Source: Ardenticatenaceae bacterium
GTDB taxonomy: Bacteria > Chloroflexota > Anaerolineae > Promineifilales > Promineifilaceae
NCBI GenBank assembly: GCA_020634565.1
Contig: JACKBN010000007.1
Coordinates: forward strand, 230,994 to 294,993
Direction of reading: 5' to 3'
DNA length: 64,000 bases
The position numbers were made by a program, and so were the translations under genes. Below are positions 50,930 to 60,442 of the stretch, in pieces (the first letter of the stretch is position 1; each line of letters starts with the position of its first letter). The notes below the pieces were generated by a model that was given only the letters and a program-made list of their open reading frames with translations, was not told the origin of the DNA and ran no database searches.

Positions 50930-51934
50930 CTATCGAAAACGCGCCAAATCAGCGTCCACCATCAGCTGCATTAGCTCAGCAAACGAGGTGCGCGGTCGCC
51001 AACCCAGCTCCTTTTCGGCCAGCGAATAATCCCCTTGCAGCACCGTGATCTCCGTAGGACGCAGCAGCGCCTCGTCACTCACCACGTGATCCTGCCAATC
51101 CAGCCCCGCATGAGCAAACGCCAGGCGGCAGGCATCCGCCACGGAGTAAGAGCTATTGCTACCAATCACATAATCTTTCGGCGCGTCGTTTTGCAGCATC
51201 AGCCACATCGCCTCGACGTATTCCTTGGCATAACCCCAGTCGCGGCGCGCCTCCAGAAAACCGAGCTTGAGCTTGCCATCGGGAGTGATTAACGGCCGTC
51301 CCAACTCATCTAGCGGCGGACGGGCCACCTTGTTTTTGATGCAGGCCACGGCAGCAGTAATTTTGCGCGTCACAAAGTGCAGGCTGCGCCGCGGACTTTC
51401 ATGGTTAAACAAAATGCCACCGCAAGCAAAAAGATCATAGCTTTCACGGTAGCAGCGGGTCATCATGTGGGCATACGCCTTGGCAATGCCGTAGGGATTA
51501 TTGGCGTCGATGGGTGTTGCTTCTGTAGCGGCAACAGATTGCACATTGCCGTAAATTTCCCGACTGGTGGCCTGGTAGACGCGCGCCTGCGGGGCAAACT
51601 GACGCACCGCCTCCATCACGCGCACCACGCCCAACGCCGTCACCTCACCCGTGTACAGCGGATGGCTCCAGCTATCGGCGGGCACCGATTGAGCCGCGAT
51701 ATTGTACACTTCGTCGGGCTGGTATTCACGCAGCAGCCGGGCAATGCTTTCGCCATCAATCAAATCGGCCGCTTCGATGATGATTTTGCCGATAAGGTGC
51801 TGAATGTTGGGCTTTTCGTAAGTGGTATTGCGCCGGATGGTGCCCACAACGCGGTAGCCTTTTTCCAGCAGCAGGTCAGCCAGATACGAGCCATCCTGCG
51901 AGGTCACGCCAATGATCAGAGCGGTTTTTTGCAT
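50930..51934 (-). CDS. GDP-mannose 4,6-dehydratase-like NAD-dependent enzyme
   Basis: 334 residues from the ATG at 51934 (AAGGAGAATCCC precedes). The Rossmann motif TALIIGVTSQDGSYLADLLL, the catalytic TSREIYGNVQ region with Ser/Thr and Glu, and NPYGIAKAYAH holding Tyr-x3-Lys are clear. RRDWGYAKEYVEAMWLMLQ is typical of GMD enzymes, as is GGILFNHESPRR. It should turn GDP-mannose into GDP-4-keto-6-deoxymannose for deoxysugar synthesis. No GDP-fucose synthase gene follows, so the end product is open. Confidence 0.88.
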   Translation of the reverse strand: MQKTALIIGVTSQDGSYLADLLLEKGYRVVGTIRRNTTYEKPNIQHLIGKIIIEAADLIDGESIARLLREYQPDEVYNIAAQSVPADSWSHPLYTGEVTALGVVRVMEAVRQFAPQARVYQATSREIYGNVQSVAATEATPIDANNPYGIAKAYAHMMTRCYRESYDLFACGGILFNHESPRRSLHFVTRKITAAVACIKNKVARPPLDELGRPLITPDGKLKLGFLEARRDWGYAKEYVEAMWLMLQNDAPKDYVIGSNSSYSVADACRLAFAHAGLDWQDHVVSDEALLRPTEITVLQGDYSLAEKELGWRPRTSFAELMQLMVDADLARFR

Positions 51935-52050
51935 GGGATTCTCCTTGTAGATGCGGATTTTGGGGCGATGGTAGCAGAAATGGCGGAGAAAATTATACGG
52001 CCGTCCCCCGATTCCCAGCCTATCCAAACACGCTGGCACAGTGGCGGAGG

Positions 52051-54468
52051 TTAGTCAGCTAAGGGGATTTGTCGAGGAAGGGTAACGGTGAAGGTGCTGC
52101 CTTGACCAGGACGGCTTTGCAGCGTCAGCGTACCACCCATCTTGGTGACCAGCCGCCGGGCGATGGAAAGCCCCAAGCCAATCCCACCCTGATCTCGCGT
52201 GAAGGGGCTCTGCACCTGCTTGAACGCATCAAAAATGTGGGCCTGAGCCGCTTCGGGAATACCTGGCCCCGTATCTACCACCTGGAAGGACCATTGATCC
52301 CCGCTGCCCGCCAGCACAATGGTAACGCTTCCTTCGGCCGTGTAACGGATGCCGTTTTGCACCAGGCTCATGAACACCTGCCGCACGCGGGCTTCATCCC
52401 CCACTACCACGTTGGGCAGACTGGGATCCACCTGCACGGCCAGCACCAAGCCTTTGGCCGCAGCCATAACGCCCAGGGAAAACTCCACCTCTTCTGCCAC
52501 CGATTGGGGGCTGAATGGCTCGGCTTGCAGCTGAATAGTGCCCGCTTCCAGCTGCGCCTGATCAATCATATTGTTGACTAAGCCGGTGAGATGCTCAGAA
52601 CTTTGCACAATTTGCCGCAAGGCGCTCCTTTGCTTCGCTGAAACATCCCCGTAAAGGCCTTCTTCCATCATCTCGGCATTGCCCATGATGGCGTTGATAG
52701 GCGTGCGCAGTTCATGGCTAACAATGGCCAGAAATTCACTTTTGAGGCGGCTGGCTTCCAGCGCCCGGTCACGCGCCTGCTTGAGCGCCTCTTCCGCCTG
52801 CTTGCGCACAGTAATATCACGCACCAGGGCTACGTAGACTGGTTTTTCGGCGATGTGAGTTTGGGAAACGGCCGTTTCCAAAGGAAAAGTTGTGCCATCG
52901 GCCCGCTTGCCCACCCGCTGCTGGTACTGGGAAGCCCGCGCCAACTGTTCCGGCGAAAGCGAATCGTCCAAAAGCGCTTGAAACGACTGGCCGATCATCT
53001 GCCCTGCCGCGCGTCCAAAAATCGCTTCGGCCGAGGGATTCATTGACAGGATCGCCCAGTTTTCCTGGGCAAACGTGACGATGCCATCCGAAGCCGCCGC
53101 CACAATGATATTGGTTTGAGAGACCGCTTCTTCGAGGCTGGCCATTACCTGATTGTATCGTTGGGCAATCTGCCCCACTTCGGTAAATGGCTCGACGGGT
53201 ACCCGCAAGCGCAAATCGCCCGTTTGGGCCTGAGCATCCATCACGTTGAACAAATTCAGCAGCTCCGTAGAAGCATCATGCTCGGACACATTCAGGCCAA
53301 TTCGCTCAGATTCCAGCGAAACGCGGAACGTATAAAACCGATTGATAATCCGGAGCAGCAGGTAAGTCAGGCCAAAGGCCCAAACAAAGCAAACGACCAG
53401 CCCCAGCGCCTGCACGCCAATCTGCGCGCCGCGTGATAGGCCCGTTTGCAGCAGCTCCGGCTGGCCAAAAATGCCCACGGCCAATACGCCCCAAATGCCT
53501 GCGCCCAGATGCACCGGCACCGCACCCACTGCGTCATCAATTTTCCAGCGCAGCAGCAGCCAATCGGTAGCGGCCATAAACAACGTCCCAACGAGGCCAA
53601 TAATTAGTGACGCAAAAGAAGAGACCACATGGGCATTGGCCGTGATGGCGACCGCTCCGGCCAAAACGCCGTTAAAGGCCAGGCTCACACTGATGCGGCG
53701 GTAAAACAGCCAGCCCAAAGCCAGGCCGCAAGTCAATCCAGCTGATCCGGCAAGGAGTGTATTGCTGATAATGCGACCAATCTGGTTGTTAAAAGCGAGG
53801 GTGCTGCCGCCGTTAAAACCAAGCCAGCCAATGAACAGGAGCATGACACCAAGGCCAGCCAGGGGCGTGCTGGACCCAGGAATTTTTTGTGGTGGGGCGT
53901 TCTGAGGGAAACGGCCGTATCGTGGCCCAATCAGCAGCAGCATCGCCAGCGTTACCCAGCCGCCAACGCTGTGCACCACAGAGGAACCGGCAAAATCGAC
54001 ATAGCCCAGCTGCGCCAGCCAGCCCGTCGCCTGCCCCACATTTAGGCCATGCCACGCCCAGTGGCCAAACAGCGGGTAAATGAGTAGAGTCACGAGCACC
54101 ACCACAATCATGTACCCACCAAAACGGACCCGCTCGGCAATGCCGCCAGAGACGATGGTCATCGCCGTGCCGCAAAACATCACCTGGAAAATAAAGAAGG
54201 TGGCTGTCCACATATCGCTGCCCAAATCAGGGGCAAACAAATCGAGGCCCAGCCAGCCGTTGGCCGTGGCCCCAAACATGAAGGCAAAACCAACCAGCCA
54301 AAACAGCAGGGTGGTGACGGCAAAATCAGCCAGATTTTTGATGGCGACGTTGATATTGTTTTTGCTGCGGGTTAAGCCGGTTTCCAGGCAAAGAAAACCA
54401 GCCTGCATGAGGAAAACAAGCGCGGCTCCCAACAAAACCCATAAAATATCAATGGCAGTTTTTTCCAT
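52051..54468 (-). CDS. Ammonium-transporter-domain sensor histidine kinase (Amt-PAS-HisKA-HATPase)
   Basis: 805 residues from the ATG at 54468 (AGGAAG precedes). Residues 1-390 are a full Amt/Rh domain: LMQAGFLCLETGLTRSKNNI, HWAWHGLNVGQ and DFAGSSVVHSVGGWVTLAML. A linker with HAMP-like character follows, then a PAS domain (about 450-560, EAIFGRAAGQMIGQSFQALL), HisKA with IVSHELRTPINAIMGNAEMM (phosphoacceptor His) and HATPase with VVDTGPGIPEAAQAHIFDAF. It probably senses ammonium at the membrane and signals to a response regulator, which is not encoded next to it. Amt-kinase fusions are known from anammox bacteria. Confidence 0.93.
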   Translation of the reverse strand: MEKTAIDILWVLLGAALVFLMQAGFLCLETGLTRSKNNINVAIKNLADFAVTTLLFWLVGFAFMFGATANGWLGLDLFAPDLGSDMWTATFFIFQVMFCGTAMTIVSGGIAERVRFGGYMIVVVLVTLLIYPLFGHWAWHGLNVGQATGWLAQLGYVDFAGSSVVHSVGGWVTLAMLLLIGPRYGRFPQNAPPQKIPGSSTPLAGLGVMLLFIGWLGFNGGSTLAFNNQIGRIISNTLLAGSAGLTCGLALGWLFYRRISVSLAFNGVLAGAVAITANAHVVSSFASLIIGLVGTLFMAATDWLLLRWKIDDAVGAVPVHLGAGIWGVLAVGIFGQPELLQTGLSRGAQIGVQALGLVVCFVWAFGLTYLLLRIINRFYTFRVSLESERIGLNVSEHDASTELLNLFNVMDAQAQTGDLRLRVPVEPFTEVGQIAQRYNQVMASLEEAVSQTNIIVAAASDGIVTFAQENWAILSMNPSAEAIFGRAAGQMIGQSFQALLDDSLSPEQLARASQYQQRVGKRADGTTFPLETAVSQTHIAEKPVYVALVRDITVRKQAEEALKQARDRALEASRLKSEFLAIVSHELRTPINAIMGNAEMMEEGLYGDVSAKQRSALRQIVQSSEHLTGLVNNMIDQAQLEAGTIQLQAEPFSPQSVAEEVEFSLGVMAAAKGLVLAVQVDPSLPNVVVGDEARVRQVFMSLVQNGIRYTAEGSVTIVLAGSGDQWSFQVVDTGPGIPEAAQAHIFDAFKQVQSPFTRDQGGIGLGLSIARRLVTKMGGTLTLQSRPGQGSTFTVTLPRQIPLAD

Positions 54469-54652
54469 GTTAGCTTCCTGTGTCCACATTTTAGAGCTTT
54501 TTAAGGACAGTACAATGGGCTATTCGTCAAATTGGACCGGTTCTTGAAGAACGTACCAGATTTTCACGAATCATTTACTGGTGCGAAGCCTTTGGCAAAA
54601 CGGCCGTCTCCCTGTATCGTTTCTCCTAATTCAGCAAAAGGGTGAAAATTTT

Positions 54653-55696
54653 ATGTCAATTAGCGCAATCGGGGACAAATTGAAGGTTATCGTGCCAGAA
54701 TTGATGGAAACGGCCGTTATCCCCGGCGTCGCGGTCGCTGTGGTGCAAAACGACGACATCTGGCAGGCGCAGTGGGGCGTGACAAACGCCACCACCCAGC
54801 AACGCGTAACGGCCGAAACCTGGTTCCAGGCCGCCTCTTTGAGCAAGCCCGTGTTTGCCTACGCCGCTTTGCAGTTGGTGCTGGCTGGCCAGCTCGATTT
54901 GGACAAGCCGCTCATCACCTACCTTCCTCTTGAACAGCAAAACAGCGATTTGCTCTTTGAGCATATCGTTAAAGATGACCGCGTGCAGCAAATTACCGCC
55001 CGGCACGTGCTGAGCCACACACCTGGGTTTCCCAACTGGGCCAAAAAGGACGAAAATCTAAAAGTCAGCTTTACGCCGGGCATGCGCTTCTCTTACTCCG
55101 GCGAAGGGTACCAATTTTTACAGCGCGTGGTTGAACACATTGTCGGTCAACCAGCGCATGACTGGATTCGCGCCACTTTGCTCACGCCGCTGGAAATGAC
55201 AGACGCCAGCTTTACCGGCCTGCAAACGAACGAACAGATCGCCTTCGGCCACGACAAAACAGGTCAGCCAGTCGATTTTTGGGAAATAGCAGAGATGGGC
55301 GCAGCTTACAGCTTACACTGTTCGGCCGCAGCTTTTGCCCAATTTTTATTGGCCATGTTACGGCCGTCTCCGCTCACCAACCTCATGCTCAGCCCACAAA
55401 TTCAAGTCAACGACAACTCATCCTACGCTGATGATTGGCCAAATCTGGATGCGCCGACGAACCCACATGTTGGCTGGGGGTTAGGCTTTGGGCTGCAAAC
55501 GGGGACCGACGGGGATTTCTTCTGGCATTGGGGGGATAATGGCACCTTCAAAGCGTGTACCGTCGGGCAGGTTGCGTCGGGAACGGCCGTTGTCGTCTTC
55601 ACCAACAGCCAAAATGGGGGTGCCCTCTGGCAGCCCGTCCTGGAAACCACCTTCGGCATCACCGATTGGCCCGCATTGGATTGGTTGAACCGCTAA
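54653..55696 (+). CDS. Beta-lactamase-family serine hydrolase
   Basis: 347 residues from the ATG at 54653. The class C/DD-peptidase motif SxxK lies in FQAASLSKPVFAYAA; RFSYSGEGYQFLQRVVE provides the Tyr motif. There is no signal peptide from this start, so it may be cytosolic and act as an esterase rather than a beta-lactamase. AAGGGTGAAAATTTT precedes the ATG. The neighbouring gene is a separate unit 72 bp downstream. Confidence 0.87.
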   Translation: MSISAIGDKLKVIVPELMETAVIPGVAVAVVQNDDIWQAQWGVTNATTQQRVTAETWFQAASLSKPVFAYAALQLVLAGQLDLDKPLITYLPLEQQNSDLLFEHIVKDDRVQQITARHVLSHTPGFPNWAKKDENLKVSFTPGMRFSYSGEGYQFLQRVVEHIVGQPAHDWIRATLLTPLEMTDASFTGLQTNEQIAFGHDKTGQPVDFWEIAEMGAAYSLHCSAAAFAQFLLAMLRPSPLTNLMLSPQIQVNDNSSYADDWPNLDAPTNPHVGWGLGFGLQTGTDGDFFWHWGDNGTFKACTVGQVASGTAVVVFTNSQNGGALWQPVLETTFGITDWPALDWLNR

Positions 55697-55768
55697 GTTT
55701 GCATTGGCAAAACGGCCGTCCGGCGGTATCGTTCCACCACATTTCACACGGAACAGGAGCATTAACCC

Positions 55769-56707
55769 ATGATTGTTGTTGCCAGCAGCAACGGCCGTAT
55801 CGGCATCGAAGCAGCGACCCAAATTTTGCGCCAGGGCGGAACGGCCGTAGACGCCGTGGAAGCCGGTATTCGTCTGGTAGAAGCCACCCCCGAAGACCAT
55901 ACCGTCGGCTACAACGGCTACCCCAACATTTTAGGAGAAGTTGAACTGGACGCGAGTGTGATGAACGGCCGTACCCTGGAAAGCGGCGCGGTCGGTGCTT
56001 TGCAAGGCTATTTGCACGCCATCACCGTAGCCCGGCAGGTGATGGAAAAGCTGCCGCACGTCCTGCTCGTTGGCAACGGGGCCAACCGCTTTGCCGCCGA
56101 GATGGGCAACCCCGCCCAGCCAGAAATGCTGCTGCCGGAAACGCGCACCGTGTGGGCCAACCGCCTGCGCCCGGATATGAACGACGCCGACATCGAAGCC
56201 ATCGCCGAGCGCACCGATCTGGCCCGCTGGGTGGAATTGGCCACCGATCCCGAACGGGCCAAAGGCACCGTCAACTTCATCGCCCAAGACAAGGATGGCA
56301 ACATTTGCACTGGCGTCAGCACCAGCGGCTGGGCCTGGAAATATCCGGGGCGGCTAGGCGATTCACCAATCATCGGCGCGGGCAACTATGCGGATAACCG
56401 GTACGGCGCGGCGGCCTGCACCGGCATGGGCGAGATGGCCATCCGCGCGAGCACGGCCCACAGCCTCGTTTTTTACATGAAGATGGGTCTCAATCTGGCA
56501 GAAGCGTGCGAGCGAGCGATGATTGATTTGCGTGATTTGGGCGGCCGTTTTATCAGCGTCATGAATCTGGTGGCCATTGATAAAGCGGGGAATCACGCGG
56601 GGTATAGCTCGGTAGACGGCCGTACCTACATCTACCAAACCCCCGACATGTCCGAATGCGAAGAACTGCCCCGCACAGTCGTCTCCATCCCACCCCGCTG
56701 GGGCTAA
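55769..56707 (+). CDS. Glycosylasparaginase / isoaspartyl peptidase-type Ntn hydrolase
   Basis: 312 residues. The fold's start VVASSNGRIGIEAATQILRQ and TAVDAVEAGIRLVEA fit this family. The self-cleaving Thr is probably in AKGTVNFIAQDKDGN; STSGWAWKYPGRLGDSPIIG is the substrate pocket signature. It cleaves the beta-aspartyl bond in glycosylated asparagine or isoaspartyl peptides. GGAGCATTAACCC precedes the ATG. Confidence 0.88.
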   Translation: MIVVASSNGRIGIEAATQILRQGGTAVDAVEAGIRLVEATPEDHTVGYNGYPNILGEVELDASVMNGRTLESGAVGALQGYLHAITVARQVMEKLPHVLLVGNGANRFAAEMGNPAQPEMLLPETRTVWANRLRPDMNDADIEAIAERTDLARWVELATDPERAKGTVNFIAQDKDGNICTGVSTSGWAWKYPGRLGDSPIIGAGNYADNRYGAAACTGMGEMAIRASTAHSLVFYMKMGLNLAEACERAMIDLRDLGGRFISVMNLVAIDKAGNHAGYSSVDGRTYIYQTPDMSECEELPRTVVSIPPRWG

Positions 56708-56740
56708 TTCTAATTTCAAGGCTTATACAATTAGCAAAAA

Positions 56741-56799
56741 GATTGGACCAATTTAATCGTAAAGCCTTCGAAATATACTCGACTAAAATTGGTCCAATC
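56741..56799. promoter_or_regulatory. Paired ATTGGWCCAAT palindromes upstream of the dehalogenase gene
   Basis: GATTGGACCAATTT (56741-56754) and its exact complement AAATTGGTCCAATC (56786-56799) lie 31 nt apart. Each is itself an 11-bp palindrome around one central base, and the two centres are 45 bp apart, about four helical turns. They stand 26 bp before the dehalogenase start, as an operator would. A partial copy (AAATTGGACC) lies near 54530. No regulator gene is adjacent. Confidence 0.6.
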
Positions 56800-56825
56800 T
56801 ACGTCCTACTCTTGGAGAAACAGCA

Positions 56826-57722
56826 ATGGAAATCGTCCGCACCCCCGACGAGAGGTTTGACAACTTGCCCGATTATCCCTTCGCCCCCAACTACGTGGAA
56901 ATCAACGGCCTGCGACTGCACACCGTAGACGAGGGCGCGGGCGAGACAATCCTTTGCCTGCATGGCGAACCAAGTTGGTCCTACCTTTACCGCAAAATGA
57001 TTCCGCCGCTGGCAGCGCAGCACCGCGTGGTGGCCCCGGATTTGGTGGGATTCGGCCGCTCCGACAAGTACACCGACCCTGCCGCCTACAGCTTCCAGAT
57101 GCACCGAGATGTGCTGGTGGGGTTTATCGAGGCGCTGGATTTACGGGGAATTACGGCCGTTGTCCAGGATTGGGGTGGCTTGCTCGGTCTGACGATTGCT
57201 ACCCAGCTACCAGAGCGCTTTGCTCGGCTGGTCATCATGAACACGGGCTTGCCTACAGGCATGTTCCCTATGCCGGAAGCGTTCATGCAGTGGCGCGCTG
57301 CCGCCGAGCGGTTTGGCACCAAGCTGCCCGTCGGGCGCATCATTCAGGGCAGCACGGTGACCAAACTACCCAGAGAGGTGGTTAAAGCGTACGAAGCCCC
57401 CTTCCCCGATGAAACGTACAAGGCGGGAGCGGCCGTTTTCCCCCTACTCATCCCCCTCAAACCAGAAGACCCCGGTGCCGCAGAGATGAGCCGTGCCCAG
57501 CGCCAGCTCACCCGCTGGACCAAACCGACGCTTGTCATGTTCAGCGACGGCGACCCGATCACCCGCGGCGGCGACGCGCTGTTCCGTCGCGCCATCCCCG
57601 GTGCCAAAGGCCAGCCGGAAATCACCATCGAAGGTGCAGGCCATTTTTTGCAGGAGGACAAGGGTGAGGAGATTGCCGGACATATTTTGGCGTTTATGGG
57701 AAGAACGGCCGTTACCCGTTAA
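56826..57722 (+). CDS. Haloalkane dehalogenase-like alpha/beta hydrolase
   Basis: 298 residues. The nucleophile Asp115 lies in AVVQDWGGLLGL, with Trp116; LCLHGEPSWSYLY supplies the oxyanion hole, and IEGAGHFLQEDKG the catalytic His. These are signatures of haloalkane dehalogenases; epoxide hydrolases share the Asp but usually have other oxyanion sequence. The enzyme replaces a halide with a hydroxyl group. No halide-pathway partner genes are adjacent. Confidence 0.87.
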   Translation: MEIVRTPDERFDNLPDYPFAPNYVEINGLRLHTVDEGAGETILCLHGEPSWSYLYRKMIPPLAAQHRVVAPDLVGFGRSDKYTDPAAYSFQMHRDVLVGFIEALDLRGITAVVQDWGGLLGLTIATQLPERFARLVIMNTGLPTGMFPMPEAFMQWRAAAERFGTKLPVGRIIQGSTVTKLPREVVKAYEAPFPDETYKAGAAVFPLLIPLKPEDPGAAEMSRAQRQLTRWTKPTLVMFSDGDPITRGGDALFRRAIPGAKGQPEITIEGAGHFLQEDKGEEIAGHILAFMGRTAVTR

Positions 57723-57858
57723 CCAACGCCGTCAAACCAAAAATCAAACTTCCATACAGCTAACTTTACAACTATAATTGCTTTAATCAGCAATCCATCT
57801 TCTATAGCATTACAAACGACTCGTTAAAATCAGACGCTTTCCTGGGTAAAGGTAACCA

Positions 57859-58557
57859 ATGTCAAACGCCGCTCCTAATAAAAAGTTTGATAGACGCCGT
57901 GTCAAAGAGTACATCGTCAAGTCTTATGAGTTTCGTCATGAAGCGTTTGTTTCGTTGCTTTTTAATGAAAGTGACGAAGGTGAAAATGGCCTTCATAAAA
58001 TATTCAAGGACATTTATAGAAGAAATCAATCCTTTGAAAATTGCATTGAAGATTTAATAGCCTCGGCAGAAAATATTGATAAATTCCAAAAACTCATATT
58101 GATTCTGCAACAAAGCAATCCCAGATTCGAGTACGAACTGACTGATTCTTCCATCTCATCGCCAGCAACCAAACCAACCTTCGACACGAAACTCTCAAAT
58201 GGTAACCAGTGGGAAAAACGGAGCCAACCTCGTGGCTATAGCAGCAGTTACCAACCAGAGGCTATCACTCATCCCCAAATTGACAGATTGCAGCAAGATA
58301 TTGAACAGCTGACGCAAGATATTGGGGTCCTGGAAGAAATTGACGCCTTGCTAGAAGGCGTACGCCGACGAATTGACGGTTTACGTCTGAGCAAAAAAGA
58401 AAAACAGCGGTTGATGCAAGAAGAACACACGATTGCCGCAAACAAGTCCCATGTTTTCCAAAGAGATCAAGAATCCAGATTCTCGCCTAGAAAACAGCCG
58501 AATCCGTTTTCCAGTCCCAGCAGTTGGCGAGAAAATCCATACGCCAAACCAACCTAA
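57859..58557 (+). CDS. Unrecognised helical protein, possibly with an effector-associated (death-like) domain
   Basis: 232 residues. The first 80 are helical, with EAFVSLLFNESDEGENGLHK and a helix ending KLILILQQSNPRFEYEL. Helices ending in a short NP motif are typical of the effector-associated domains used in bacterial conflict systems. Residues about 140-195 form a coiled coil (IDRLQQDIEQLTQDIGVLEE). I see no protease, nuclease or NTPase domain. The gene is AT-richer than its neighbours and has no ACGGCCGT copy, hinting at foreign origin. It lies 19 bp before an acidic helical protein gene. Confidence 0.5.
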   Translation: MSNAAPNKKFDRRRVKEYIVKSYEFRHEAFVSLLFNESDEGENGLHKIFKDIYRRNQSFENCIEDLIASAENIDKFQKLILILQQSNPRFEYELTDSSISSPATKPTFDTKLSNGNQWEKRSQPRGYSSSYQPEAITHPQIDRLQQDIEQLTQDIGVLEEIDALLEGVRRRIDGLRLSKKEKQRLMQEEHTIAANKSHVFQRDQESRFSPRKQPNPFSSPSSWRENPYAKPT

Positions 58558-58576
58558 TGAATGAGGAGAATCAGCA

Positions 58577-59278
58577 ATGAGTCCGAATGAAGAGACACAA
58601 GCCTCAAACGAAACCCAACCAGACCAAATAGACCAACTAGAAACGTTGTCCGCTGAGCAAATCCAAATAATTGACGGCCTGCACACCAAGTTTAGCGAAG
58701 ATGAGGGCCTGCCTTCCGCCATCGAAACCGTGATTCGCGAACATTTGCGAACGGGCATCACCGCGGAAACGTTGGACAAAATTCTCAGTGGATTAGAACT
58801 CTATATAGACACAGATTCTGTGATTTTCCTGCTGGAAAATTTAAGACGCAGCAATGAGCCAGCCTACATCGAATCGGTAAAAGCGCAAATCTCGCAGCCA
58901 TTCTGGGATTGGCAGCGGTATCTAATCGCCCTTTATGCGGCCGATTTCAGAAAAGCGTATACGGTCGCTACCGAAAACCCAAACGCCTGGGATATCCTAA
59001 ACCGCCACACCTACTACGATTATTTGACCAATACGTGGATGGTTGCTCTGGAGCTGGTGAAATACAATGGCGAGCGTTTTAATCTGGAAGAAACGCCGAG
59101 AGGCGCTTTCACCTTAATTTACGGCATTATCGATATGCTGACGCGCATACCGCCTGAAGAAGCGCCCCAACTCATCGACAAAGAGTACCTTAACCAAATC
59201 TATGAACAATTCCAGCAGTTAATGTTGCTGTATGCACCGGAGCCCGCCGCAGAATCAGGCGATGAAACGGCCGTATGA
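58577..59278 (+). CDS. Acidic helical protein of unknown function, coupled to uppS
   Basis: 233 residues, mostly helical and acidic, with no family I recognise (for example DTDSVIFLLENLRRSNEPAY and TNTWMVALELVKYNGERFN). There is no signal peptide or membrane helix. GAGGAGAATCAGCA precedes the ATG. The stop overlaps the uppS start by 4 bp, so translation is coupled to that essential gene. Function is unknown. Confidence 0.55.
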   Translation: MSPNEETQASNETQPDQIDQLETLSAEQIQIIDGLHTKFSEDEGLPSAIETVIREHLRTGITAETLDKILSGLELYIDTDSVIFLLENLRRSNEPAYIESVKAQISQPFWDWQRYLIALYAADFRKAYTVATENPNAWDILNRHTYYDYLTNTWMVALELVKYNGERFNLEETPRGAFTLIYGIIDMLTRIPPEEAPQLIDKEYLNQIYEQFQQLMLLYAPEPAAESGDETAV

Positions 59279-59952
59279 TCGCCCCCAAACATATCGCTTT
59301 CATCATGGATGGAAACGGCCGTTGGGCCACCAAACAAGGTCTGCCCCGCTCGGCCGGGCACAAAGCCGGCTATGAGCACATTCCCGACGTGCTCAAAATG
59401 TGTCAGGAACTCGGTGTAAACGTCATCTCTTGTTACGCCTGGTCCACCGAAAACTGGGGCAGGCCCGAAAAAGAGACCACCTTTCTGCTGCGTGCCCTGG
59501 AAAACCATCTGCCCCGCTTTGTCAAAGAGCTGCACGATCGAGATATCCGTTTTGTCCATAGCGGTTTTCGAGACGATTTGACCGCTAAGGCCCAAAAGCG
59601 GCTCAACGAGGCCGTGACCCTCACCGAAAATAACCAATCTGGGGTTTTCAACTTTGCCTACAACTACGGTGGCCGCGCCGAAATTCTTCATGCTGCACGC
59701 CAACTATTGGCAGAAGGCAACGCCAGCCATGAAACATTAGAGCAAAAACTGGAAGCGCATCTGTGGACGGCAGGACTACCCGATGTGGATCTGGTCATCC
59801 GCACCGGTGGGGATTTGCGCTTGAGCAACTTTATGCTGTGGCAAAGCGCCTATGCTTGTTTACACGTGGTGGGAAATTATTGGCCAGCCATTACCCGCGA
59901 AGATATCGAGGCTGGCATTGCGTATTTTAATGAGGTGATGGTACGGGTTTAA
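59275..59952 (+). CDS. uppS: Undecaprenyl diphosphate synthase
   Basis: 225 residues. The catalytic Asp lies in HIAFIMDGNGRWATKQGL; CYAWSTENWGRPEKE and VDLVIRTGGDLRLSNFMLWQ are the cis-prenyltransferase signatures. It builds the lipid carrier for peptidoglycan and other glycans. The ATG overlaps the upstream gene's stop. The length fits the family. Confidence 0.94.
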   Translation: MIAPKHIAFIMDGNGRWATKQGLPRSAGHKAGYEHIPDVLKMCQELGVNVISCYAWSTENWGRPEKETTFLLRALENHLPRFVKELHDRDIRFVHSGFRDDLTAKAQKRLNEAVTLTENNQSGVFNFAYNYGGRAEILHAARQLLAEGNASHETLEQKLEAHLWTAGLPDVDLVIRTGGDLRLSNFMLWQSAYACLHVVGNYWPAITREDIEAGIAYFNEVMVRV

Positions 59953-59971
59953 TGGGATGGGAAACGGCCGT

Positions 59972-60343
59972 TCACATCTGTGCATCATAAACGGCTTGCG
60001 CCTCAGCCACCTCAGCAATATTGGCCTCAGCCCACAGGCGGATGGCAGCAATAGGGGCGCACAACGTTTCGCCTAACGGCGTCAGCGCATACTCTACTCG
60101 TGGCGGGACCTCAGCATAAACCGTGCGGCTAACCAAACCATCTCGTTCCAAACTGCGTAACGTTTGGGTCAGCATCTTTTGCGAAATGCCGCCGATGCTG
60201 CGCTGCAATTCAGAAAAGCGCTTAGGCTCTTCCTCCAGCACGCCAATCACCAGCGCCGTCCACTTGTCGCCAATGCGATCCAGCACCTGCCGCGTGGGAC
60301 AGTTGCCACTGTATACATTGCCATGAAGTTCAATTGTTTCCAT
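59972..60343 (-). CDS. HxlR-family transcriptional regulator
   Basis: 123 residues with a winged helix: CPTRQVLDRIGDKWTALVIG, SELQRSIGGISQKMLTQTLR and LERDGLVSRTVYAEVPPRVE. It regulates, most likely, the divergent reductase gene. The HxlR Cys is in GNCPTRQ. The 99-bp gap between the two starts probably contains its operator. Confidence 0.93.
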   Translation of the reverse strand: METIELHGNVYSGNCPTRQVLDRIGDKWTALVIGVLEEEPKRFSELQRSIGGISQKMLTQTLRSLERDGLVSRTVYAEVPPRVEYALTPLGETLCAPIAAIRLWAEANIAEVAEAQAVYDAQM

Positions 60344-60442
60344 TTGGTAACTACCCCACTTTAAAGTGCCTACTTTCCGATAGAGAGTTAATCACTTATA
60401 GTAACTATTGAAACATTTTAGCTTAAAACAAGGAGTTACACA

